DNA from: Diphasiastrum complanatum
Lineage: Eukaryota > Streptophyta > Lycopodiopsida > Lycopodiales > Lycopodiaceae
Assembly (NCBI GenBank): GCA_029204225.1
Contig: CM055112.1
Span: forward strand, 1,247,314 to 1,311,313
DNA length: 64,000 bases
Reading direction: 5' to 3'
Part shown: in pieces, positions 53,690-64,000 of the stretch
Layout of the letters: each line of letters begins with the position of its first letter
Position numbering within the stretch: the stretch's first letter is position 1
Notes under the pieces: model-generated
Told to the model about the DNA's origin: nothing
What the model saw: the letters and a program-made list of their open reading frames with translations, nothing else
Database searches by the model: none
Made by a program: the position numbers and the translations under genes

Positions 53690-54257
53690 GACTACCTAAA
53701 GGATTGTTCAAACGCAACTACCTCTATCGAACTAATATGTGGAGGCCCACTTGTCATTGTTGAAGGGCATTAAGAATTTCATCGAAATCCATTGAAGAGC
53801 TATTATGTAAATGCATGGATCAAAAGAAGGCAACTCTTCATGTGATAACTAAATGCAAACTATTTAATGTTGAAGACCAAGACTTGATGAGTACTCATTG
53901 GGCAGTTTCAAGGCTGACATTTATATTCAAGTTAGAAGGGTCATTATCATATATGTCATTGAAGGATCTCTTTGGCCACTATTACAGATCTATGAAGGGT
54001 ACAAAAGAGATCTATGAAGGGTACAAACACAGCTCCGATGGGCATTATTCTCTATGCATGATTGACGTGCTATTGAAGAATAGGTTAACGCATTACTTCC
54101 AGTGACGGGCTAAAATTACTAATTCAAATAACATGTGCTCTTTCTTGAAGTGAAAACAACTAATATTAGTTCTCTTTATCGAACACTTCTCTCCATCGAA
54201 CCTATATGTATCATACTAATCCGTTCAAAATGTAGATTAGCGCTTCATATTTCATAT

Positions 54258-54313
<56 letters not shown>

Positions 54314-54380
54314 CAAACTACCAATGTAGTTTTTCTTCTCTCTCTTTGATATGAAGAATAGCGTGCTTCTCATCCATCAG
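53690..54380 (+). repeat. Block in inverse orientation to 32640-33480
   Basis: Contains the frame 53815-54105 with 'YEGYKHSSDGHYSLCMIDVL' and a local duplication GATCTATGAAGGGTACAAA (53989-54030) absent from the 33-kb copy. Followed by an AC array at 54262-54306. Confidence 0.75.
54262..54306. repeat. (AC)n microsatellite
   Basis: About 22 AC units after a TACA run; the counterpart of 32718-32759. Confidence 0.95.
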
Positions 54381-54439
54381 TGCAAACCCCACGATGCCTC
54401 TCAATGTGTTCCAAGAAAAGAAAGTAGATATTGCGATGT

Positions 54440-57150
54440 TTTAGTCGGACTATTGGCTCTTCTTTCTCTCTATTGGGCTGTTGACGATGTTCTTTCTTAT
54501 TGAAGATTTGAAGATCGTTCATGAAGGAAACCATCCTATTGAGAATCAAAATTCTCTGATGTTGCAATGTTGAAATGCATACTCAAAACGATCTTTCAAA
54601 GTTTGAAGGTCACAGCTAGGCAACGTGCTTGAGTGTTTGTCTATAGCTAAATTTTTCTCATCCATTTGAAGGTGTAAACTCCATTCTTCTTTCTTGATGA
54701 ATACTGCAACCTGCATTTCCAAATTATTGATTAATGCATAGCCTTGCTATCTCACGCTATTGAATGGAATTATTTTAGTCATCGAAGGACACGATTATGT
54801 TTATGAAGGGCACTAATTACGAAGATGATGTAGTCGTTCTTTTTTCTATCATGTATTTGAAGGAAGGCACAGATCAATCGAATGATGAAATATTTAAAGT
54901 CTCCTATCACGCTTAATTATTTGTCTTATAGATAGAATGAATATGATGTTATGGGCAATCATCTCTTCGAAGATCCCAAGTCTCGAACTATTGAAAGTTG
55001 CAGGCTTATCTCCGGAGCAACACTATAGAAATGCAACGAACTATTGGACATATTTGATTGGTCAAAATTTATAAAAATTATGTGGCATGAGATTGATTAC
55101 GTGTAACTTTTTTAAAGTATACAATGTACACAAGGCTGTACAGGTCAGAATGTACATAATACTCCTTTCATTGAAGGTTGAAGCAGGCTCTTGAACCTAT
55201 TGAAGGGCAAGTGTTTGAAGAACTAGTGACGTGAAGTCCCCATGACCACTCTCTAGAACAATATGCTTATTTCTAGATGGCAGTGGCACCGTTTCATGTG
55301 AGCCTCTCTCTACGTGGCATCAAACCATTGCTTCATCAAAAACACATATAGCATAGCCTACGCTCATGTGCCAGCCATCTCTTTGTCTGCAGGAAGGAGG
55401 ATCAGAAACGCTTAGTTTATGTGGCCTAGCAAACACCATATCTCTACGTAATCCTCTGTTTCTACAGCAGAAGAACATAAGAGCTATTTGTGTGGCTTGC
55501 TTGAACTAATGCAGTAGTTTGTTAGTCATTTGATCTGATGTTCCTCTCTTCTTAGAGAGTCTACACTGTTTTTCGAGAAGCTGAAGCGGGGTGTGATAGG
55601 CTCTATGGCATTTGAAAGTTATATCTATATATACGTATATCTACATCTATGTGGAGTGAATGAACTAAGGACAGCATTCTGTGCTCTTTTCTATTTGCCA
55701 TTTATGGAGCATTCTGTTTTATTGCACTGTAGATGGAAATGAAAAGCCTGCAGTCTTGTTATTTTCCATGTTCTTTATACCGTATATGGTTCTAACTCAG
55801 AAAGAGCATTGCTAAAACTCCATTTACCCCTTGTCGAATATGGTATGTTGATCTCTCTATTGTTTGGAACCCTCTCTTTGACAAATCATTTGCAAAGTCT
55901 TTGAAGATGCTTCTATACCTAGTAATGCAATCCAATATAGGAGTTGTAGTACTATCAAGGAGAGATACGTTGGTGAGGACGACACTCTTTACATCTCTAC
56001 TATATTTAGCCACTTACTTGTCATGAGACTAAGGAGACAGTTGGTTGTTGAGGACTGATAGTCTCTGGCTGGGTTCTTCAGGTAATTGAAACTTGATGAG
56101 AAACAACTCTACTGTGATTGTAAAGAATGGGGTCTCATCGGTTCTTCTAGTCTCTTTGAAGTAGTTGAAGTAACTGAAACAGTTGCTACGCCTTGATGTA
56201 CACAGATGATACCAAATTTTTGAAGGAACCGTGTCATGTCATCATTTCCCTTGGTGTTGTTGTCTTTGTTTTCTCCTATAACACTACCAATATTGGCTAC
56301 CATTCTCAACATTCAATGATGGCCAATTATCTTCGACAATCCATTCACAAGCTGAACATCACTGCTAAATCATTTTTACAATTAATAATAATAGATTATC
56401 TCTCACTGTTGCTCTCTGTGGGAATGAAAACCCTTTATACTACATTTCTCTCTCTTTTTTAGTTCAGCTTGCTACAACATTTACATGAGAAAGAAGAACA
56501 ATGTCAGTGGTATTCTATCAAAAAGGTCTTGCCATGTAATATTGTCGTATTTTAACTTTTTGTAAAGATTGAGAGAATGTAAAATAATAACTTAGTGAAA
56601 TTTTGATAGTTGGTCTTAACTATAAATATATTTTGTCAGTAAATAAGTGATAATAGTCTTTTAAAATGGGTATAATATTTTAACCACAAAATAAGTTTGT
56701 CATTTTTGAGTTTTGAAGTTGGCAAGGATTCAAGAATATTCACGATCAATATTCACAATAATTATGATCAATATTCCGGATATTTTAATATTTACAATAA
56801 GTATTCATGATCATTATTCACAATAATCACAATCAATGTTTACAATAATCATGAGTATTCACAATAATCACGATCAATATTCCCAATAATCATAATCGAT
56901 ACCTATAAAAATCATGATCAATATTCATGAGTATTCACAATATTTACAATCAATATGCACAATAATCATGATCAATATTCAACATATTCAGTTTTCAGTA
57001 CTCACCATTTTAGATAATAGTTGCCAACCATTAATCACATAGTCTTTAGGACACATTTCTGAAAACTCAACCAATTTTTCATTCGATATATGGAAGACAG
57101 TACATTTTGTATACATCCTACAAAAGAAAATACCTGTCATGGCATACTTA
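54440..57150 (+). repeat. Composite repeat block, copy 2 (matches 15412-17130)
   Basis: Collinear with copy 1, plus an extra 540 bp (55262-55800) with TTCTAGATGGCAGTGGCACC ... TCTAACTCAGAAAGAGCA, and a segment at 56050-56330. The exon-like minus frame 'CRMYTKCTVFHISNEKLVEF' / 'CPKDYVINGWQLLSKMV' (57130-56990) is preserved. The ATTCACAATAATCA array lies at 56740-56990. Confidence 0.75.
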
Positions 57151-57154
57151 TTAC

Positions 57155-57830
57155 TCGATTCCCCCCCCCCTCCTCGGCCTATTCTCCTCCCCAGTACACT
57201 ATGTACACTCCACATCATCAGTATTCTCCCTTCGGCGGGGCATATCCTATACCTGAGGCCACCCCTGTAGACACTCCCAGGGCCACATCTCCCACACCAA
57301 AGGCCACCCCTGTAGACACTCCCATGGCCACATTGCCACCAGCTTCCATCCCATCGTCGTATGACATAGACAGGGATGGTCACATCATTGAGACTAACCA
57401 TGGTAAGAGAGTCATCTCGCGCATGAGGGAGCTCATGTATATGCACTTTCCCAGAGACATTTATCATGACTGGTGCGATGTCAGCGATGGTCGCAAGAAT
57501 CGCGTCATTGACCAGCTACATAGTGAGTTCTGTATCCCATCCCAGGTTATGGAATTTACACGAAAATGGATGAGGAGCCACATGGGATCTACGATGAGCC
57601 ATTGCAGTGGCAACGAGAAATATTTTCGAGCCCACTTTGTAAGGGTTTTTTGTAAGACATATTGGAATAAAATGCTCTCTTTATATAATCAAAATTTGGT
57701 ATGTTTGTGCAGTGATCCGCGTCGTGGGACGGGTCTCCCACACATGACAAGTACATGCATGCGTATTCCCACAATACGCAGGCAGTACTCGAGTTATTGG
57801 AGAGGTAGGACGTGCGTATAGACTAGGATG
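57155..57830 (+). pseudogene. Ptta/En-Spm-associated (Transposase_24-like) gene remnant, copy 1
   Basis: A proline/threonine-rich start with two copies of 'EATPVDTPRATSPTP'-like sequence, then 'IPSSYDIDRDGHIIETNHGK', 'RVISRMRELMYMHFPRDIYH', 'DWCDVSDGRKNRVIDQLHSE', 'EFTRKWMRSHMGSTMS', and an exon ending 'FRAHF' before GTAAGG. A second exon after TTTGTGCAG (57710) reads 'DPRRGTGLPHMTSTCM', and a last one after GCATGCAG (57943) reads 'EQQVPHDEDHEKELDRSS' and stops. Frame open 57090-57821 in part by read-through. The layout resembles proteins linked to plant En/Spm (CACTA) elements. The family call is tentative. Confidence 0.5.
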
Positions 57831-58385
57831 CTACTCCTTAATTACAACATCAAATCCATTTTATGTTCTAATTTAAACTTGTTATTCACTCCCACTCCCA
57901 TACAATTTTTTGGAAGACTAATTCATGTGTATTGCGCATGCAGGAACAACAAGTCCCACATGACGAAGATCATGAGAAGGAATTAGATAGATCTAGCTAG
58001 TGTTATGGCTCTATAGCTAGCCTTTCCATGTTTACAAATACTTATGTACATATTTTTAAATCTATCATTATTATTTGTACATTTGTCAATCACCTTTCGA
58101 TGTAGCTAGTTTTTTTTATGTAATCTTGAACCTTCACTAGATATGTAATTGAACTATATTTGGCCTTGAACCATGTAGAAATGTTTAATTTATTTGTTAT
58201 AAAGTATAATTATTGTGGTTATTTGTGATTATTATAGTGTAATGTAATTTATTCATCTATGGTTGAATGCAAAGAGTCACTTTTTTTGTTCGACCCTAAA
58301 CCCTAAACTCATTTATTTGAATTTATTTCATGCACTCATTAAGTCTACAAGGTAGTATTTTCTAGAAATATCTTTTATTGCTTGC
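57831..58385. other. Non-coding, A+T-rich
   Basis: Holds the probable last exon of the remnant above (about 57943-58000). Otherwise no feature. Confidence 0.4.
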
Positions 58386-58389
58386 AGCA

Positions 58390-59690
58390 ATTATCCCAAT
58401 CGTATTCTCAATGTGTTCTGACACATCTCCAAGTCACGGATTTGGGCGTAGTCGCGGGTCGTCCTATTTTTCATCCATGAGTGACGATGAGGTACTCAGT
58501 TATATGGATGGGATGTCCCCCTCATGTGTAGACATAGGATCATGGAGAGACTATGGGCTCGTTGGGATGCACGGAGTTTGACTAGGTTGTCCACGTCATC
58601 TCATTTTGAGGAGATCTAGTCCCCACAACCCTCCGTCGAAGGTGTTCCCCCCTTCCACAAGGGTCTATCCGATGGGAGTCCCTCCCCCGTGCACTCTAAT
58701 GCCACTGCCTCCTCCAGACATTCCAGACGAAAGAATAGAGATCGTAGGAGGAGTCGACTCAGCGGCGGCTCTTGTTGTGGCGGTGACATCGACGATGGCG
58801 TGCTTCATGTGGCCTCAAGTCCCGCACGTCCTGCTAGTAGACCTCGTCGTAGGGATTCCTTACATCAAAAACTCCCAGCCTAGAAAACAATGCGGATGGC
58901 ACGTGATACTATGACTCATGCATCTGTCACACCTTATTATCCCGACACCCCCACATTCTCTCCTCACATTTTTTCTTTCGGTACCCACGACTCCTATGGG
59001 GTCTCCATGGCACCGTGATCCCTCTTGCCAGGCCACTCCACCCATTTTTTCTCCCATTCAAACCCCTGTTGGTTACACTCCCACTCGAACTCCTCCCCAA
59101 CCTTCTCCTCTTCATAACCCTCTCTACTCTTCTCGCGATCACCTTCAAACTCTCCTGTTGTAGTCAACTCTCCCACTCCTCTCGACATTCCCTTTGCCAC
59201 CTCTCCATCAATTGACTTCTTGCCATCCTACGACATAGATGCAGAGAAGCACATGGTGGAGGATGACTGTGGTGGTCGCGTCATCACTCACATGCGACAA
59301 CTCACGCATGTGGTCTTTAACAGGGACATTTTCAAGGACTGGCGCAAACAAAGTGATGAGAAAAAAAATTATGTCGTTGACTAGTTGTATAGAAAATGTC
59401 CAGTCCCCTCCCTTGATTTGGAATTTGACCGAATCTGGACAGGACGACGCGTATTGAGCCACCACAAATCGGAGATCCAAGATGCGGTGAGAGCTGGCAA
59501 ATCTAGGCCGTAGAACATGCACAAGGACAATTGGAAGTATGCAAAGAAAAAATGTCGAGAAAATCTAGCTCGTTTCAAGCAACAAAGAGAGGCAGCTAAG
59601 AAGTGTATGTAGACGACAAGGCACTCACACCTGGGCAATGGTGGCCAAGATTCTTTTCAGGCCCATTTCGTAAGTCTTCCCACCCATAAG
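58390..59690 (+). pseudogene. Ptta/En-Spm-associated gene remnant, copy 2
   Basis: Serine-rich start 'SPSHGFGRSRGSSYFSSMSD', a proline-rich middle with stops, then 'LPSYDIDAEKHMVEDDCGGR', 'VITHMRQLTHVVFNRDIFKD', 'DEKKNYVVD', 'LEFDRIWTGRRVLSHHKSEI', 'NWKYAKKKCRENLARFKQQR', and an exon end 'FQAHF' before GTAAGT (59670). It parallels copy 1 ('FRAHF' before GTAAGG) and copy 3. Stops at about 58580, 58917, 59382, 59510 and 59610. No intact copy is present. Confidence 0.55.
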
Positions 59691-60408
59691 TTGAATTTGA
59701 TATTGTCGTAATTCATATTTTATTTATCAATTTTTTTAAATTAAATTACAATCACCGATTTGTCGGATCATACAGAGATTTGTCGTAAAGCTAACTCCTG
59801 TACATGGATCTTCAATTGCATGGAGTCCAGTTCTAGGACAACAAGGTTATAACGATGTCCATGGGAGAACCTTGACCACCACTTCCAAGGTGAGAAGGTC
59901 TCTAAAGTATCTTCTTGTAGCTTCTTAGAAACCTCTCGTTGTTGTTTGATGCAATTTGGATTTTTAGGGAATCCTTTCTTCACAAACTTCAAGTCTTCCT
60001 TGTTCCTTGATTCAGATGGATATTCTAGATCTGAGGTATATATGACTTCAAGATATACTTTAACTTCACTACATTAATGTGGTCTGACTTTCACTCTCCT
60101 CACATTTCTCAAATAACTCAATTATCTTCATTGGATGCAGATATCACATTCTCAATCCCATGCATCTCACTCACATGAGTTCGATTGCAATGTCAATGGA
60201 CAAGGATGACTCAGTTGGATCTAATTATAATTAGGTATATTTCAATAATCCAATTTGTAACATATCTCTGTGCTTGAAACATTTATGTATGAATATATAT
60301 TTGTTGAAGTTAAGTTTCCTTCATCAATTTTTAAGTGCTTAATATGTAGTTCAAATAAATTATGTAAATTTTTTTATTAACAATTATGAACAAATGATTT
60401 TGCTTACC
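59691..60408. other. Non-coding spacer
   Basis: A 74-codon minus frame (59992-59768) containing 'KNPNCIKQQREVSKKLQEDT' is open, but I cannot link it to any family or neighbour. Confidence 0.35.
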
Positions 60409-61759
60409 AACTTCATAAGAAGTGGTGCAAAAGACTCCTGGGGTCGGATGGAGTCCATTTTTATAGTAGAATTTATTGGCTCCATTCTATCCAAAAAAAA
60501 AAAAATTTATTTTGTAACCCTCGGAATAATCCTCAGAATAGGGTGCCATTTTGAAAGGGGTATATCACTTGGAAGAGACATACCACCAACAGCCTTTTTA
60601 GAGGGATATACTGAGGGACCTGGGTCTATTCCTCAGTATCTCCATGCTATAGACAAAGGAAAAATGAGATGAAGAAGCCTCGTCGAGGGATATATCGAGG
60701 ATCTCCTTCCGGGGCATACTTCATGGTGTATACCAAGGTTCTTGATCTTTTTTCAAACAAAATTCTTTATAAAAGCCATGGTAATAGGGTAAAAAATCCT
60801 CCATAATGTTGTAGTGCATCTATGATCAATGCTTTTAATTGTTCTTGTTTGTTGTTTGTCAAATCGCCAATCTAGATCAACTTTTTTGTGGTTCTTGATA
60901 GATTGTTAAGCAAGCATCCAATCACTCTTGTGGATATTTTTAAGATCCATTTGTTGTCCAAAAGTATAGTACTTTAAAAAAACATGTCTTATTTTATAGG
61001 GATGCAAAATTGAAAGTGGTGGAGATCCATTTATGGTTCAAAAGTATAGTACTTTAAAAAAACATGTCTTATTTTATAGGGATGCAAAATAGAAAGTGGT
61101 GGACCTCAATCTACCACCCTCACCTCATTGGTCTATAGGATCCAATCACATTTAGAGGTTCTCATATTTCAAGGCTCTCCACATGCAAATTAGTGTAGGA
61201 ACTCAAGCTACCACTATATATGATTATAGCTCCTTTGTACATATAATTTTTTTTTGAGACTTAATCAAGTTTTTGTTTTGCAAACTTTTGGCCTATTCCC
61301 TCTCTACCTAAGAGCTAGGTGCTTGTTTAGTTGTTCCATAATGATATTCACTTAGCTTTTTCGAGGATATGCATGAAACTTGATTAACCTTGAACGATGA
61401 TTGCCTTTTGCCATTTGTGTACAATAGTTCTTGCCTAGATCCAAATTGTGTTAGATAGCCCTTGAAAATCTGAGTTGATCAAGTGTTATTTGGTAGTGTG
61501 CAACCTACCATGCATGTAAGTCGTGGATGATCTATTCAAGGTCCTCAAAAGTCACTTTTTTGACGATCAGTGCATTTTCACCCCATTTTGTGAGGGTTAT
61601 TTTGAAGATTACGTAGAATATTCTTCCAAGGATATTCCAATGGCACAAGAATAAAAAAAAAAGATTAGGGTAGAATGGAGCCACTATAGTGGCTCAATTC
61701 TATCCTGAAAATTGACTCCATCAATCCTAGGAGACTTTTGCACTACTTCTTATGAAGTT
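60409..61759. mobile_element. Non-autonomous TIR element, 1.35 kb
   Basis: Left AACTTCATAAGAAGTGGTGC ... GGATGGAGTCCATTTTTATA; right, inverted, AACTTCATAAGAAGTAGTGC ... TTGATGGAGTCAATTTTCAG. Terminal repeats about 50-60 bp. No transposase frame inside. It separates Ptta-like copies 2 and 3. No target duplication could be assigned. Confidence 0.8.
60945..61105. repeat. Two tandem copies of an 80-bp unit
   Basis: AAAGTATAGTACTTTAAAAA starts at 60961 and again at 61041, followed in both by AACATGTCTTATTTTATAGG and GAAAGTGGTGGA; only a few differences. Confidence 0.95.
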
Positions 61760-61906
61760 AATGAGCGAACTCATCTTTTTATGATTGTTATTAAAATAAT
61801 ACAAAATATTGAAATTAAATTTCATACAATTAAAGACATATGAAAGATAATCATGATTAACAAAATAGCCATATATAAATGGTCCAAGTAAACAAATACA
61901 TACAAA

Positions 61907-62760
61907 CTAAATTAGTAAGCATACATATCTATGTATTGGATTGAAAAATCTAGTTAGATTCAGTTGAATCCTCATCATCTTGGTGATGGACATCAGACTC
62001 AGTTTGCTGCGATGTATGGGATTGGGATTGTAATACCTACATGCAACAAGCATGAAATATTGCTCTGAGAAATGTGGTGAGCATAAGAGAGAGAGACTAT
62101 ATGAATGTAGTGAACTTATAAATATATTCTGAAGCCATACCTCTAAAGCAGCATCCCAATTGATTCCCACTCCTTGTCTCTCCAATAAATTGAGTAATAA
62201 TTGTATACTACTAGCATATACATGCATGTACTCATCCTTGGTGGGAGACCGCTTTACGATGGATTTATGCATAAACTGATAAAGTTGTGATTAGAATTCA
62301 AACAAATAAACAGATTATTTGTAGTGCAAGTTTAAAAATAAAATTTGAATTTCATTAAAGTGAAATTTAACTTGTGAGCAGGAGACCTACAAAATGGGTA
62401 TGAAAAAATCCCTCGCTAGTAGTCTCTAGTCATTTTTTAGTTGTCTATTGTTGTTGCTTAAATCTCTCTAGATTGTTGTAGTATTGAGTCCTCACAAACT
62501 TCCAATCTTTCATTTGCATGTGGGACAGCCTTGATGTTCTAGCTTTGACCACATCTTGGATTTTCAATTTGCGGTGGCTCATCCGCCTCCCATGTGGTGC
62601 AATGATCCATGTGAAATCAAATTCCGTATCAGAGGAAGAGAACGAGAAGTCTCTACATGACATATGTCTTTTCAGACGAATGATGACATAGGCACCATAG
62701 TCATCCTCAACTATGTGTCTCTCCACGTCTATATCATATGATAGCAAGACATCAGCTGAT
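61907..62760 (-). pseudogene. Ptta/En-Spm-associated gene remnant, copy 3 (inverted)
   Basis: On the minus strand: 62747-62445 'LSYDIDVERHIVEDDYGAYV', 'HGRRMSHRKLKIQDVVKA', 'DWKFVRTQYYNNLERFKQQQ'; then 62275-62125 'MHKSIVKRSPTKDEYMHVYA' and 'RQGVGINWDAALE' before GTATGG; then about 62040-61955 'SQSHTSQQTESDVHHQDDED' ending TAG. The last two exons are the part missing or unclear in copy 2, and the short acidic last exon resembles that of copy 1. Opposite in orientation to copies 1 and 2. Confidence 0.55.
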
Positions 62761-62918
62761 GGAGATATAGCAAATTAAATATCAAGCCGAGTGGCATCAA
62801 GCAAAGGAGAAGTTGGTCGAATGGGAGAACTGCCTACAATGGGAGAAATCTAGGGGAGAAGGCTGGCAAGGAGCATGAATGAGAGAGTAACCAACAAAAT
62901 TGTGAATGGGAGAGTAAT

Positions 62919-64000
<1,082 letters not shown>

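Overview
The window is nuclear DNA of a land plant, A+T-rich and almost entirely mobile-element material. The signs are Copia and Ty3/Gypsy polyproteins with plant-type features (a tRNA-iMet primer site beginning TGGTATCAGAGC), an En/Spm-associated (Ptta-like) reading frame in three copies, spliceosomal GT-AG introns and long AC, GA and AT microsatellites. The density of nested, decayed elements suggests a large repeat-rich genome. I cannot name the species, and I see no intact host gene, tRNA, rRNA or CRISPR array.

Layout. 1-3.6 kb: broken Copia pieces in both orientations and an LTR with a minisatellite. 3.6-5.7 kb (minus): an Ulp1-like protease fragment and, upstream on the same strand, a degenerate histone H3-family gene with three in-frame TAG stops. 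5.7-9.8 kb: simple and degenerate repeats and an unrecognised gene remnant. 9.8-12.3 kb: two inverted copies of a small gene encoding a signal-peptide-like precursor. 12.2-17.7 kb: a composite repeat block that recurs at 51.3-57.2 kb. 18.0-28.6 kb: terminal-inverted-repeat transposon copy A, carrying an intron-containing transposase and interrupted by a full-length young Copia element (21932-28362, one 1317-residue gag-pol frame, 655-bp LTRs, target duplication CATAT). 28.6-32.6 kb: an LTR element with no coding capacity. 33.9-35.5 kb: an 844-bp LTR, primer site and leader. 35.5-41.2 kb: transposon copy B, with the same transposase, an Ulp1-like protease and an opposing unknown gene. 41.6-53.7 kb: several decayed Copia elements, a Gypsy gag fragment and a GC-rich fold-back element. 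57.1-62.8 kb: three Ptta-like remnants and a 1.35-kb inverted-repeat element. 62.9-64 kb: the start of another LTR, ending in a GA microsatellite.

The most interesting system is the transposon represented by copies A and B. Its transposase has, in order, counterparts of the landmarks of the RAG1/Transib recombinase core: an Asp in a 'LDES' context, a second Asp, a CxxC pair, an LH...E motif, an H-x4-H pair and a Glu in an 'SS-x-G-x-E' context. In copy A a C-terminal C-x2-C-x3-GH zinc knuckle follows. Its ends (ATTAGAGGAG...) are unlike canonical Transib ends, and copy B carries an Ulp1/C48 (SUMO protease-like) module. Neither copy is intact: A has a frameshift and the Copia insertion, and B has a stop, frameshifts and a deletion of the Glu-bearing exon.
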